Below are positions 6,788-19,777 of a stretch of DNA of 64,000 nucleotides, in pieces (the stretch's first letter is position 1; the number at the start of each line of letters is the position of its first letter). Both the position numbers and the translations under genes were made by a program. Source of the DNA: CAWCKS01 sp963763485 (GTDB lineage Bacteria > Pseudomonadota > Alphaproteobacteria > Rhizobiales > Xanthobacteraceae). Location of the stretch: the NCBI GenBank assembly GCA_963763485.1, contig CAVXOW010000005.1, positions 1,116,001 through 1,180,000 on the forward strand, written 5' to 3'. Under the pieces are notes generated by a model. That model was not told where the DNA came from, ran no database searches, and was given only the letters and a program-made list of their open reading frames with translations.

Positions 6788-9219
6788 GGGCTTGCGCCTG
6801 GTTCGTGCTCTGGCCGAATTCGTGTCTGATCCGCGCAAACGCGCGCAGCCGATCCTCGACAAGGCGATTGACACTGTCCGCAGGATAGTTGCCTTCGGCG
6901 GTGCGCTGACCCGCCTGGCGCCCGGTGAGCAAAGCGATGCCTTCATCGATCGTCGTGATAGGAAAGATCGAGAATTGTCCGGCGCTGCAGGCCTCGACGA
7001 CGTCGCTCCGCAACATCAGATGCTGAACGTTCGATTTTGGAATCATGACGCCTTGCGTACCGCTCAATCCGCGCGCCTTGCAGATATCGAAGAAGCCTTC
7101 GATCTTCTCGTTGACGCCGCCGATCGCTTGAACCTCGCCGTGCTGGTTTACCGATCCGGTCATCGCCAAATCCTGGCGGAGCGGCAGTTCGGCCAGCGCC
7201 GATAGCAGGGCGTAGAGCTCCGCCGACGAAGCGCTGTCGCCCTCGACGCCGCCATAGGATTGTTCGAACACGAGACTTGCAAACAGCGACATCGGCGTGT
7301 CAAGCGCGTAACGCCCTGCAAGAAAGCCTGACAGGATGAGCACGCCTTTGGAATGCAGCGGACCGCCAAGCTCGACTTCGCGCTCGATGTCCACGACCTT
7401 GCCGCCGCCGGGACGAACGCGGCAGGTAATGCGGCTCGGCCGGCCAAACCGGAAGCCGCCAAGCTCGATCACGCTCAGCCCGTTGGCCTGACCGACGGCG
7501 CGGCCACTGGTGTCGATCAGCGCGAGCTCTCGCAAAATGGATTCACGTGCGCGATCGCGCAGGCGCGACATGCGGGCGGTTCTTTCGTCCAGCGCCCGCT
7601 GGACGTCAGCCCGGGCGATGACCGCGTGGCCGGTTTCTGTGGCCCAGAAATCCGCCTCGGTCAGGAGATCCCTGATCTGGTCGACCAGCAGCGTCAGCTT
7701 GCGGGCGTCATCGGCGAGGCGGGCGGCATGTTCAAGGATCAACGCCACGCCGTCGCGATCGATCGGCTTCAGCTTCTCGCGCGGAACCAGCGCGGCAATC
7801 ATGCGCGCGTGCGTCGTCTCCTGGTCCGGCGTCCGATCGATGTCGTCCTCGAAATCCGCCAGCACCTTGAAGAACTCGCTGACTTCCGGATCGTATGCGC
7901 ACAGCAGGTAATAGAGCAGCCGGTCGCCGAACAGGATAACCTTGAGGTCGAGCGGAATCGGATCGGGCTCGAGCGACACGGTGCTGGTGAAGCCCATGAA
8001 ACGCCCGATGTCTTCGATCCTGATCTCGCGCTGCCGGATGATGCGCTTCAGCGCAGGCCAGCTGAACGGCTCAGTCAGGAGATGGCGGACGTCGAGCAGC
8101 AGGAAGCCGCCGTTGGCGCGATGGATCGCGCCCGCCTTGATCAGGCGGAAATTGGTAATGAGGATGCCGTTCTGCGACACGTACTCGATCGAGCCGATGA
8201 GGTTGCCGAGCGTCGGGTGCAGCTCCTGCACGATTGGAATCGGCTGGTCCGTGTCACTGTGGCCGACGAGGACGTTGACCGCGTAACGGTCGAATGGACT
8301 TCCGAGGTGCGTGTCGACTACCTCAAAGCCCTCGCCTTCGGGCTTGGCCACGAACAGGCCGATGTTCTCGATGAGGTCGGCGCGAACGGCCTCGAGATAG
8401 GTCAGGACGCTGCGGGATATCGCTAAATTTGGCTTTCGCCTCGGCGACGGTCTGGCCAACCGCCAGCATCGCGGTCTCGCGATTGAGCTTGCGGAGCTGG
8501 TCTCGGCGTTCCTTTTCCCATTGCGGAATATGGAGCACGATGTGCTCAAGTTCCTTTTGCAACTGGTCGATCGATTCTTGGGTTGCGGCGCGGTCGGCTT
8601 CGGACCATTTGGTGAAATCTTCGGGCGGAACGATCTTGCCGTCGCGCACCGGCGCGATGACAAAGCCCATCGGCGTGCGCACCAGCGCAAGGTTCTTCGA
8701 CGCAGCCTTCTGTCCGAGTGCCGAGAAGGCTTCTCCCTGTTTCGATTGAAACGACTGATCGATGGCGTTGCGTCTGGTCTGAAAGTCTTCGCTTTCAAAC
8801 AGCGCCGGCACTGCTGCCTTGAGATCGTCGACCACCTCGCGCATGGCATCGCGCAGCTTCGCAGCGCGCCCGGGCGGGAGCTCGATGCCGATCGGCTTGC
8901 GCGCCTCATCGAAGTTATTGACGTAGACCCAGTCGGACGGAGCGGCGCGGTTCCATGCTGTCGTCTCGAGCATGGACTCGACGGCCTGCTGCATCCGGTT
9001 GCCGCTCGAGCCGACGACAAAAAGATTGAAGCCCGGCTTCTGGATTCGGGTGCCGAACCTCAAGGCCGTGAGCGCCCGCTGCTGCCCGACCAGACCATCG
9101 AGCGGTTGCAGGTCGGCCGTCGTTGCAAAGGGGAGACTCGAGAGATCGGCGCGCCGATAGAGCTGGCTCGGTGTCAGTGCCGCCGGCGATGCGGCCTGCG
9201 ATTGCTCTGCGGCATCCAT
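6780..9219 (-). CDS. Lon-like ATP-dependent protease (AAA_32/Lon_C type), apparent frameshift
   Basis: Two overlapping frames together give about 812 residues, the usual size of this family. The N-terminal part (9219 to about 8410) has the substrate/AAA region; its nucleotide loop reads VVGSSGNRMQQ and lacks the canonical Lys. The C-terminal part carries the Lon protease domain with the catalytic Ser in EGDSASSAELYALLSAL and Lys in GGVNEKIEGF. The switch lies near 8405-8415, between KAKFSDI and RSVLTYLEAVRADL. Dropping one C from the CCC there restores one frame, so a one-base sequence error is likely. Second gene after groEL (7-bp gap). Expected to degrade damaged proteins. Confidence 0.85.
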
Positions 9220-9226
9220 GACGATC

Positions 9227-10849
<1,623 letters not shown>

Positions 10850-10904
10850 AGCCGTCTCCAGGGTAAATGATAGAAAAAGCCTAGCGATTGTTACGGCGAG
10901 GAGC

Positions 10905-10918
10905 TTGATTTTCGTCAA
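10905..10918. promoter_or_regulatory. FixK/FNR-type box between divergent genes
   Basis: TTGATTTTCGTCAA. Centred 62 bp from groEL (minus) and 60 bp from the 34-residue membrane protein gene (plus), so it could serve both. Confidence 0.8.
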
Positions 10919-10971
10919 ACGCCGGTACCTGCTGTTCTGGCTTGCTTTACCCAAGATGATGGGAGGCTGGC

Positions 10972-11076
10972 ATGTCCGAGGTAGCTTCGCGTGGGTTCGA
11001 CCGGCGTCGAGACCGCGTCCTTTTGATCGTTGCCTTTTGCCTGCTGATTGCCATCGCTGTGGTGATGGCGTCATAG
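10972..11076 (+). CDS. 34-residue single-span membrane protein
   Basis: ATG at 10972 with GGGAGG five bases upstream, stop TAG at 11074. The product has a charged N-terminus rich in Arg and Asp (about residues 1-15), then one strongly hydrophobic helix (LLIVAFCLLIAIAVVMA) to its end. It lies 60 bp downstream of the centre of a FixK-type box, the same spacing as groEL on the other side, and a strong terminator follows at 11223. Good ribosome site, promoter and terminator together support a real micro-protein. Function unknown; small membrane proteins of this kind often regulate respiratory or transport complexes. Confidence 0.6.
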   Translation: MSEVASRGFDRRRDRVLLIVAFCLLIAIAVVMAS

Positions 11077-11222
11077 GTCCGAGGCGTTTTGCCTTAAGTG
11101 CCGGTCTCTTCAAAGATGCGACGTGCTCGGCTCAACTTGCTTTTTGCCGGCTGTCGAAAAGATCGCCAATTGACTCCCTCGGGGTGCTTGCGACTGGCAT
11201 CCAGATGCCTGATCCTGAACGA

Positions 11223-11252
11223 CAAAGCCCCGATCCTCAGATCGGGGCTTTG
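11223..11252. terminator. Strong bidirectional hairpin terminator
   Basis: CAAAGCCCCGATC pairs perfectly with GATCGGGGCTTTG around a CTCA loop: 13 bp, GC-rich with A/T flanks. It lies between the small membrane protein gene (plus) and the end of the Usp gene (minus), so it can stop both. Confidence 0.75.
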
Positions 11253-11379
11253 CTTTGCCGACAAACGGAGAACCTGGGGAACGGCTTGGGGTGTCCTCAG
11301 TGAGGTCGGCAATTACGATCGAACTCGTCCTTTGGGCCTGACCAGATAGCGCTTCATTATCGCCCTTCCGGCGGTCTTG

Positions 11380-11838
11380 TCATGTTGCGCTCTTGCCTCT
11401 GATGCTGAGGACCGGCGCCGTCGCTATCCGCGTCACCCCCTCGGCAACGCTGCCCAGCAGCAGGCGATTGACGCCGCGCCGACCATGGGTACCGATGATG
11501 ATCAAATCGGCCGGCCAGCTCTTGGCCTCCTCCTCGATACGGTCATAGACGCGGTGTCCCAGCGTTTCGATGACCAGGCATTTCGTGTCGAACGCAACGC
11601 CGGCGGCGCGGGCCTTGTCTGCGCAGGTCGCGAGAAGTTTCTCGCCCCATTCGCGCGACATCCTCTCGAACTCGACCAGCGGCAGCGCCGCCTCGGTCAT
11701 GGCGTAGGCTGCGACCACGTCGACGACATAGACAATCCGGAGCTCGGATTTCAATTCCTTCGCCAGCCTGATCGCTTCGTCGAGCGCAAGATTGGACGTG
11801 TCGCTGCCGTCAACCGGCACCAAGATATGTCTGTACAT
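11380..11838 (-). CDS. Universal stress protein (UspA type, ATP-binding)
   Basis: About 152 residues beginning MYRHILVPVDGSDTSNLAL, the standard UspA first strand and Asp-containing loop. The C-terminus has GTHGRRGVNRLLLGSVAEGV, matching the G-x2-G-x9-G-S/T ATP-binding motif. The ATG at 11838 is used since this motif begins the family; the 13 residues upstream in frame look spurious. A FixK-type box is centred about 74 bp upstream. Confidence 0.88.
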   Translation of the reverse strand: MYRHILVPVDGSDTSNLALDEAIRLAKELKSELRIVYVVDVVAAYAMTEAALPLVEFERMSREWGEKLLATCADKARAAGVAFDTKCLVIETLGHRVYDRIEEEAKSWPADLIIIGTHGRRGVNRLLLGSVAEGVTRIATAPVLSIRGKSAT

Positions 11839-11905
11839 GGATGGCGTCCGTTCCGAACGGTCCGCGAATATTAACACATTTAAACGCTCTCATCAGGTCC
11901 GGATA

Positions 11906-11919
11906 TTGAGCCAGATCAA
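11906..11919. promoter_or_regulatory. FixK/FNR-type box
   Basis: TTGAGCCAGATCAA, upstream of the Usp gene on the minus strand. A second box follows 22 bp later for the divergent PolX gene. Confidence 0.7.
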
Positions 11920-11940
11920 GGCCTGACAAGTCGGCCGGGG

Positions 11941-11954
11941 TTGATCGACATCAA
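11941..11954. promoter_or_regulatory. FixK/FNR-type box
   Basis: TTGATCGACATCAA, centred about 128 bp upstream of the PolX gene on the plus strand. Confidence 0.7.
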
Positions 11955-12075
11955 TCGCGAAGACGATGTTCGAGCCATGCTGGCCGCATGGATCGGCCTG
12001 CGGATGAAATTGTGAGGAGAGCAGGCTGCACCTTGCTGCAGGCGGCCAGCCCATAGCAGCCGGACGAGGCGCACG

Positions 12076-13791
12076 ATGCCGGTTCACAATGCCGAAATCG
12101 CGACAATGTTCGACCAGGCCGCCGAACTCCTTGAGATCAAGGGTGACAATCCATTCCGCATTCGCGCCTATCGGCGCGCCGCCCGCGTCGTCGAGGGCTT
12201 GCCAAAGAGCGTCGCGACCCTCGTGAAGGGTGGCGAGGATCTTTCGGAGTTGCCCGGCATCGGCAAGGATCTCGCCGGCAAGATCGCCGAGATCGCCGCC
12301 ACCGGAAAATTCAAGCTGCTGGAGAGCCTGAAGCGTGAATTGCCCGGCCAGTTGGGCGAGATCGCCGCGCTGCCGGGTCTCGGGCCGAAACGCGTGAAAT
12401 TGTTGTACGACGAGCTTCACGTCAGTTCGCTCGAGGACCTGCGGCGGGTCCTTCGCCAGGGACGTCTCGGGGAGATCAAAGGTTTTGGTCCGGTGATCGA
12501 ACAGAAACTTCGCGGCGCGTTGCAGAAGCCTACCGGCGAGAAACGCTTCAAACTGCCGATCGCAGAAGCCGAGGCCGACGCTCTGCTCAAATATCTGCAG
12601 CAGGGCCTGAAAGGAGGAGAGGTTGTGGTGGCCGGCAGTTTTCGTCGCCGACGCGAGACGGTCGGAGATCTCGATATCCTGGTGGCCGCGCGCCATGCGA
12701 GCGGGATCGCCGACAGGCTGGCGAAATACGAAAATATTGCCGAGGTCCTGGCGCATGGTTCGACGCGTACCGCTGTCGTGTTGCGTTCCGGCATCCAGGT
12801 CGACCTCCGCGTCGTGCCCATGCGCAGCTTCGGCGCCGCGTTGTTGTATTTCACCGGATCGAAGGCGCACAACATCGCGCTTCGCAGCATCGCCAATAAT
12901 CGCAGCTGGAAGCTCAACGAGTACGGGTTGTTTTCAGGCAAGCGCCGCATCGCCGGTGCGACGGAGCAGGAGGTCTACGGCAAGCTCGGCCTGCCTTACA
13001 TCGCGCCTGAATTACGCGAGGATCGCGGTGAAATAGCGCTCGCGCAGAACAAAATGCTGCCGAAGCTGGTGGAACTCTCCGATATTCGCGGCGACCTCCA
13101 TGTGCACTCCAACTGGACCGACGGGACCGTCTCGATCGAGGAGATGGTTCGTGCAGCGAAGGCGAAGGGCTACGCCTATGTTGCAATCACCGATCACAGC
13201 AGGCACGTCACCGTCGCACACGGTATGGATGCGGTGAGACTCGCAAAGCAGCTCGATGAGATCGAGCGCATCAACGAAAAAGTGCCCGGTATTGTGGTCC
13301 TGAAGGGCATCGAGCTCGACATTCTGGCGGATGGCAAGCTCGACTTGCCCGACAAGATTCTCTCCCGTCTCGACCTCGTCGTCGCCGCCGTTCATTACAA
13401 GTTCGATTTGTCGCGCGAGGCGCAGACCGACCGGATCATTCGTGCGATGGACAACAGGCGTGTGTCGATCATTGCGCATCCGACCGGGCGGTTGATCGGC
13501 GAGCGCGACGCCTACGCTGTCGACGTCGAGCGGCTGATCAATGCCGCGCGTGATCGTGGCTGTGCGCTCGAGCTCAACGCCCAGCCGGAGCGGCTTGATC
13601 TCAGTGACACTCATGTCCAGGCTGCGAAAGCCGGTGGGGTCAGAATTGCGATTTCGACAGACGCCCACGCGCCGGCGGCGCTGGATTTCATGCGCTTCGG
13701 CGTCGACCAGGCAAGGCGCGGCTGGCTGGAGGCCGACGATATCATCAATACGCGCCCGCTCGACCAGCTCAAGAAGCTGCTAAGAAGGTAG
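12076..13791 (+). CDS. polX: DNA polymerase X with PHP domain
   Basis: 571 residues, the full length of bacterial PolX. In order: an N-terminal 8-kDa-like domain with helix-hairpin-helix repeats (LPGIGKDLAGKI, LPGLGPKRV, IKGFGPVIEQKL, residues about 50-150), the nucleotidyltransferase core with GSFRRRRETVGDLDILV (metal-binding Asp pair, near residue 195), and a C-terminal PHP phosphoesterase domain starting DLHVHSNWTDG near residue 340. Known family role: gap filling and 3'-5' exonuclease or AP-site processing in base-excision repair. With a FixK-type box upstream it may serve repair in non-growing, low-oxygen cells. Confidence 0.93.
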   Translation: MPVHNAEIATMFDQAAELLEIKGDNPFRIRAYRRAARVVEGLPKSVATLVKGGEDLSELPGIGKDLAGKIAEIAATGKFKLLESLKRELPGQLGEIAALPGLGPKRVKLLYDELHVSSLEDLRRVLRQGRLGEIKGFGPVIEQKLRGALQKPTGEKRFKLPIAEAEADALLKYLQQGLKGGEVVVAGSFRRRRETVGDLDILVAARHASGIADRLAKYENIAEVLAHGSTRTAVVLRSGIQVDLRVVPMRSFGAALLYFTGSKAHNIALRSIANNRSWKLNEYGLFSGKRRIAGATEQEVYGKLGLPYIAPELREDRGEIALAQNKMLPKLVELSDIRGDLHVHSNWTDGTVSIEEMVRAAKAKGYAYVAITDHSRHVTVAHGMDAVRLAKQLDEIERINEKVPGIVVLKGIELDILADGKLDLPDKILSRLDLVVAAVHYKFDLSREAQTDRIIRAMDNRRVSIIAHPTGRLIGERDAYAVDVERLINAARDRGCALELNAQPERLDLSDTHVQAAKAGGVRIAISTDAHAPAALDFMRFGVDQARRGWLEADDIINTRPLDQLKKLLRR

Positions 13792-13867
13792 TCCCAAGAA
13801 AATACGAACCCAACATTAACCTGCTCCCGCAAGCCGCGGCTCTAACCCAGCCCCGCCGCGGCTGCCA

Positions 13868-14284
13868 CTACACCGGCCGCTCGAATTCCTCGGCGGTGTG
13901 GCCGAATTGCGAAAGGGCCTCTTCGAGATAGTCGGCGAGGATCGGTATCCCAAGCAGATATTCGGCGGTGCGCTTGTTGTGCGCGCGGGCAGCCTCCGCG
14001 CGAAGGTCGTCCCAGTCGCTGAGATCGCCGTCGCCGCGCCCGAGCCACGCCAGCGCGACGAGGTCGAACTGTTCGTCCTCGTTCAGGGCGCGGATCATTG
14101 CAACCAGCTCGTTCCGCACGGGATCGTCGGCGTGATCCTCCAGCACTGACCACATCATGTCGTCGCTGGCATTGGACCCCGGATCAGGGTCCGAGACCCC
14201 ATCTTTCACGTCGAACTGGCGGGCCTTGGTGAGGATCGCAAACGCCTTGTCGGGTGAGATTGAGAGCTCTGGAGTTTGCGCCAT
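13868..14284 (-). CDS. DUF3775-family protein
   Basis: 138 residues from the ATG at 14284 (AGGA upstream). The pattern LSISPDKAFAILTKARQFD followed by DPDPGSNASDD and a long acidic helical region matches DUF3775. It contains LVALAWLGRGDGDLSDWDDL near the middle. The family is common next to stress genes in rhizobia and has no known activity. Third gene after hsp20 and a Usp, spaced 68 and 52 bp, so probably expressed from the FixK-type box at 15422. Confidence 0.7.
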   Translation of the reverse strand: MAQTPELSISPDKAFAILTKARQFDVKDGVSDPDPGSNASDDMMWSVLEDHADDPVRNELVAMIRALNEDEQFDLVALAWLGRGDGDLSDWDDLRAEAARAHNKRTAEYLLGIPILADYLEEALSQFGHTAEEFERPV

Positions 14285-14336
14285 GGTAGGAATCCTTCGG
14301 TTGATTGTGAGAACGGCTCTCCCTTGAGGCTCCGCC

Positions 14337-14774
14337 TCAAGGCACGACAACGACCATGCAGGGCGAGAGGCTGACAAGTTTTTGCGATACGCTGCCCAGC
14401 AGCAGGCCGGCGAGCTGTCCACGGCCACGACGACCGAGGACGATGGCATCAACCTTTTCGCTCATGATCGCATCGATGAGGGCTTCGGCCGGATCGCCCC
14501 ACAGAAGAATGGACTTGCCCTTGATATCCGCCCAACCGGCGCGCTGCTGCGCGTCGGCCAGGATCACCTGGCCGGCAGCTTCAGCCGGATCGGACCTATC
14601 GCCTTCGATGCGCTGAAACTCACGTTGGATGTTTTCGGTTACCGGCGTCACCACAGTAACGATCGTCAGGCGAGCGCCCTCCGTGTTCGCCAATGCCGCG
14701 GCGACGTCAATGGCTCGATTTGAGCTCTCGGAGCCATCGGCCGCAACCATGATGCTCTGGATTCTCGAAGTCAT
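14337..14774 (-). CDS. Universal stress protein (UspA type)
   Basis: 145 residues. It starts IQSIMVAADGSESSNRAIDVA, and near the end has GRRGRGQLAGLLLGSVSQKL, the G-x2-G-x9-G-S ATP loop. A complete single Usp domain. It lies between hsp20 and DUF3775 in one direction. Immediately upstream only a half-conserved FNR-like site is visible, so it is most likely cotranscribed with hsp20. Confidence 0.88.
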   Translation of the reverse strand: MTSRIQSIMVAADGSESSNRAIDVAAALANTEGARLTIVTVVTPVTENIQREFQRIEGDRSDPAEAAGQVILADAQQRAGWADIKGKSILLWGDPAEALIDAIMSEKVDAIVLGRRGRGQLAGLLLGSVSQKLVSLSPCMVVVVP

Positions 14775-14842
14775 GTTGAACGCCTATCGTATTCACGATC
14801 GTCAAGACCGGCGGGCGCGGCCCCGACGATCTGCAGCCTGCG

Positions 14843-15355
14843 TCAAGCCGCCTTGACCTCGATTTTCTTCGCTGCCTTCTGAGCCTCAGGCTTCTTCGGC
14901 AGCGTCACAGTGAGGAGGCCCTTCTTGAAGGTGGCCTCGATCTTGTCTGCGTCGACGCCTTCGGGGAGCGCGAAGTAGCGCTCGAACGAACCATAACGGC
15001 GCTCGGAGAGATAGTAGTCCTTCTTCGTCTCTTCCCGCTCGTCCTTCTTTTCGCCCTTGATCGTCAGGCCGCCGTTCGCCGTCTTCACCTCGACGTTCTT
15101 CTCGTCGATGCCGGGCAGTTCGGCTGTGATCTCGAAGGCCTTTTCGGTTTCGGTGACATCGACCGCAGGCATCGACTTCATCTTTCGCGACAACAACGCT
15201 TCGACGTCCGCCAGCGGGCGAAATGGCCGCCGCCAGAAGCCGCTGCCGAAATCGTCGAACACGCGGTCGATTTCCTGCCTCAGGCTATCAAACGTCGGCC
15301 AGGCCACGGGTGCAGATTCAGACCGAGTGACGGGCACTTTCGCCTCTGTTGCCAT
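14843..15355 (-). CDS. Hsp20 small heat-shock protein
   Basis: 170 residues. The alpha-crystallin domain spans about residues 58-160: MPAVDVTETEKAFEITAELPG opens it and FALPEGVDADKIEATFKKGLL closes it. The N-terminal part (about 55 residues) includes Trp-rich WPTFDSL and FWRRPF segments typical of oligomerising tails. AGGAG precedes the ATG. A FixK-type box is centred 73 bp upstream. ATP-independent holdase, first gene of an hsp20-usp-DUF3775 operon. Confidence 0.92.
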   Translation of the reverse strand: MATEAKVPVTRSESAPVAWPTFDSLRQEIDRVFDDFGSGFWRRPFRPLADVEALLSRKMKSMPAVDVTETEKAFEITAELPGIDEKNVEVKTANGGLTIKGEKKDEREETKKDYYLSERRYGSFERYFALPEGVDADKIEATFKKGLLTVTLPKKPEAQKAAKKIEVKAA

Positions 15356-15421
15356 GATACGCTCCTTGGGTTTTCGGAGTTAGGCACGTTGTCAATTAAG
15401 CGGGGCGTCGCTCCACTCCTG

Positions 15422-15435
15422 TTGATCTAACTCAA
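15422..15435. promoter_or_regulatory. FixK/FNR-type box
   Basis: TTGATCTAACTCAA, centred about 73 bp upstream of hsp20 (minus strand). Confidence 0.75.
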
Positions 15436-15507
15436 TGGCAGCGCCACTCTTCGCGGCCGCAAAGCCACTGACGTTCATTTGGAACCACCGCAAAACCGGA
15501 GCGAAGG

Positions 15508-15521
15508 TTGACGCAAATCAA
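15508..15521. promoter_or_regulatory. FixK/FNR-type box
   Basis: TTGACGCAAATCAA, centred about 61 bp upstream of the small hypothetical gene at 15576 (plus strand). Confidence 0.75.
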
Positions 15522-15575
15522 TTGTCGCCGCCTGCCTGGTGAGATTGTCGACGTGGCCATCCGTTGGAGGGCCAT

Positions 15576-15911
15576 ATGGGTGAGGCCTGCGACAGTTATC
15601 TTCTCAAGAAGCGCGCATACGATCGAGCGGCCCAGGAGCTCGACGATGCAGTTCAGCGGCTGCGCGCTTTTTCGCGGCCGCTGATTGAGGATTGCGGATG
15701 TAATGTTCCGCTGCCAGGCACGAGCGTCCACGCCTACATTACGGCATCGCGGCGGGCGCTCGAAGGCACGAATGCAACTAAGCGACGTCGGATTGCGGAA
15801 CTCATGAAGCGGACGTTCTTTGCGCAGAAAGAAGCTATTCGCGCGTGGAACCTCCTTTCCGACCAGGACCGCAGCGAGCTCAAGCCGCCGGTCGATGCTC
15901 CGGCAAAATGA
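15576..15911 (+). CDS. Hypothetical helical protein in the FixK-box set
   Basis: 111 residues from the ATG at 15576, with GGAGG about five bases before it. The sequence is mostly charged helix (YLLKKRAYDRAAQELDDAV near the start) with a CGCN pair of cysteines near residue 43. No known domain recognised. It lies between the hsp20 and acs promoters with its own FixK-type box 61 bp upstream, so it is probably a true member of the low-oxygen gene set. Confidence 0.65.
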   Translation: MGEACDSYLLKKRAYDRAAQELDDAVQRLRAFSRPLIEDCGCNVPLPGTSVHAYITASRRALEGTNATKRRRIAELMKRTFFAQKEAIRAWNLLSDQDRSELKPPVDAPAK

Positions 15912-15943
15912 TCAATGGCGCGCGGCTCCAGGACCCTTTGTAG

Positions 15944-15957
15944 TTGATTCACGTCAA
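15944..15957. promoter_or_regulatory. FixK/FNR-type box at leaderless spacing
   Basis: TTGATTCACGTCAA. Its centre is 42.5 bp from the ATG of the acetyl-CoA synthetase gene, about the distance expected between a FixK site and the transcript start itself. Confidence 0.8.
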
Positions 15958-15992
15958 GGTCCGCACCGTTCAACGCGTGTCCTAATGCGCTC

Positions 15993-17746
<1,754 letters not shown>

Positions 17747-17750
<4 letters not shown>

Positions 17751-18755
17751 ACGCATCGAGCGACAAGCCGCATCTGACGCGCGAGCACTTGCTGGATTTG
17801 TTGCGCCACATGATCCGCATTCGTCGCTTCGAAGACAAATGTGCCGAGCTCTATCAGCAGGAAAAGATTCGCGGCTTCCTTCACCTCTATGACGGTGAGG
17901 AAGCTGTTGCGGTCGGCGTCATTCCTGCGCTGGAAAAGCGTGACCGCATTGTTGCGACCTATCGCGAGCACGGCCAGGCGCTGGTGCGCGGTGTCCCGAT
18001 GACGACGGTAATGGCCGAGATGTATGGCAAGCAGGAGGGTTGCAGCCATGGTCGCGGCGGTTCGATGCACCTGTTCGACCGCGCCACCAATTTCTATGGC
18101 GGCAATGCCATTGTCGGCGGTGGCCTGCCGCTCGCCGTTGGCCTGGCGCTCGCCGATCACATGCAAGGCAACGAGCTGGTGATCGCGTGCTTCTTTGGCG
18201 ATGGTGCCGTCGCGGAAGGTGAATTTCACGAAAGCCTGAATCTGGCGGCCTTGTGGGGGCTGCCGGTGCTATTCGTCTGCGAGAACAATCTTTACGCGAT
18301 GGGAACAGCGCTGGCGCTCTCGGAATCGGAGACCGACATCTCTCGGAAGGCCGCCTCGTACAAGATCACATCCGAAGCCGTTGACGGTATGGATGTTGTC
18401 GCGGTCGAGGCGGCCGCGCGCCGGGCGGTCCATGCGGTCCGCGAAACTCACAAGCCGTATTTTCTGGAGTGTCGAACCTATCGGTTGCGCGCACATTCGA
18501 TGTTCGATCCGCAGCTTTATCGGGACAAGGCCGAAGTCGAAGTCGCGCCGCAGGAACGAACCGATCGCTCGCCTGCGGCAATGGCTTGAAACCAACCACA
18601 TGGTGCATCCGGAGGAGGTGGGTCGTATCGAAGCGCAGATCGACACCGAGATCGCCGAGGCGGTTGCCTTCGCCGAAGCGGCGACTTGGGAGCCGGTCGA
18701 GCAGCTGACGCGCTTTACCTACGCCGAAGCCGTCGCGCCGACGGCCAATCGGTGA
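17747..18755 (+). CDS. pdhA: Pyruvate dehydrogenase E1 alpha subunit, apparent frameshift
   Basis: The first frame gives about 270 good residues: thiamine diphosphate site GDGAVAEGEFHESLNLAALW through CENNLYAMGT, and the phosphorylation-loop-like RLRAHSMFDP. It then leaves the conserved path after KAEVEVAPQ; the true end (NEPIARLRQWLETN to TANR) continues in another frame to 18755. Removing one G near 18552 restores about 335 residues, the normal E1-alpha length. It overlaps acsA by four bases and E1-beta follows within a few bases. Most likely a sequence error in a working gene; a real disruption cannot be excluded. Confidence 0.85.
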
Positions 18756-18760
18756 GTTCC

Positions 18761-19768
18761 ATGCAAAACGCAGCCACCCGATCGATAGCCACCGAGACGA
18801 CCTACCGCGAAGCGGTTCGCGAGGCGCTTCGCGATGCGCTCCGGCGCGACAATCGCGTGTTCTTGATGGGTGAGGACGTCGGCCGCTATGGCGGCTGCTA
18901 TGCGGTCAGCCACGGCTTGCTCGCGGAGTTTGGCCCGGACCGCATTCGCGATACTCCGCTGTCGGAGTCCGGGTTCACCGGCGCGGGCATCGGTGCTGCG
19001 ATGGCAGGCATCCGCCCGATCGTCGAGCTGATGACCGTCAACTTCAGCCTGCTGGCGCTGGATCAGATCCTGAACACGGCGGCAACCGTGCGTCACATGT
19101 CGGGCAATCAGTTCGGCGTGCCGCTCGTGATCCGGATGGCGACCGGTGCGGGCCGCCAGGTCGCGGCCCAGCATTCGCACAGTCTGGAGGGCTGGTACGC
19201 GCACATCCCAGGCATCAAGGTGTTGGCACCCGCAACTCTGGATGATGCGCGCGGCATGCTCTGGACCGCGCTACAGGACCCCGACCCCGTGCTGATCTTC
19301 GAGAACGTGATGCTTTACAATATGACCGGACGGCTCGCCGCCGACGCCGGCCCGGTCGATATCGGCAAGGCAGCGGTTCGGCGCACCGGCAAGGACATCT
19401 CGCTCGTCACGTATGGTGGATCGCTCTGGAAAACCCTCGACGCCGCCACCGTGCTTGCAAGCGAAGGAATTGAGGCAGAGGTGATCGATCTCCGCAGCCT
19501 GCGGCCGCTCGATGATGCGACGATCATGCAATCGATCGCGAAGACGCGGCGCGCCGTCGTTGTGGATGAGGGCTGGCGCAGCGGCAGCCTTTCCGCCGAA
19601 ATCGGCATGCGCATTGTCGAGCAGGCGTTTTGGGAGCTTGATGCGCCGATCGGGCGTGTCTGTAGCGAAGAGGTGCCGATACCCTATCCTCGTCATCTCG
19701 AGAATGCCGCTATTCCCCAGACACCAAAGATCATTGCAGCGGCCAAAGCCGTCCTCGCGCGACGCTGA
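18761..19768 (+). CDS. pdhB: Pyruvate dehydrogenase E1 beta subunit
   Basis: 335 residues from the ATG at 18761; a GTG at 18752 overlapping the previous stop is an alternative. Shows VFLMGEDVGRYGGCYAVSHGL (thiamine diphosphate contact Glu), RIRDTPLSESGFTGAGIGAAM and the C-terminal EVPIPYPRHLENAAIPQ, all typical of E1-beta. Pairs with the preceding E1-alpha to decarboxylate pyruvate or a related 2-oxoacid (acetoin is possible) and transfer the acyl group to the E2 lipoyl group. Confidence 0.92.
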   Translation: MQNAATRSIATETTYREAVREALRDALRRDNRVFLMGEDVGRYGGCYAVSHGLLAEFGPDRIRDTPLSESGFTGAGIGAAMAGIRPIVELMTVNFSLLALDQILNTAATVRHMSGNQFGVPLVIRMATGAGRQVAAQHSHSLEGWYAHIPGIKVLAPATLDDARGMLWTALQDPDPVLIFENVMLYNMTGRLAADAGPVDIGKAAVRRTGKDISLVTYGGSLWKTLDAATVLASEGIEAEVIDLRSLRPLDDATIMQSIAKTRRAVVVDEGWRSGSLSAEIGMRIVEQAFWELDAPIGRVCSEEVPIPYPRHLENAAIPQTPKIIAAAKAVLARR

Positions 19769-19777
19769 GAGGATGTC

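Noticed and set aside
7353..8426. Plus-strand ORF of 357 codons antisense to the Lon-like gene
   Set aside because: Shadow frame created by strong codon bias; the minus strand carries clear protease motifs.
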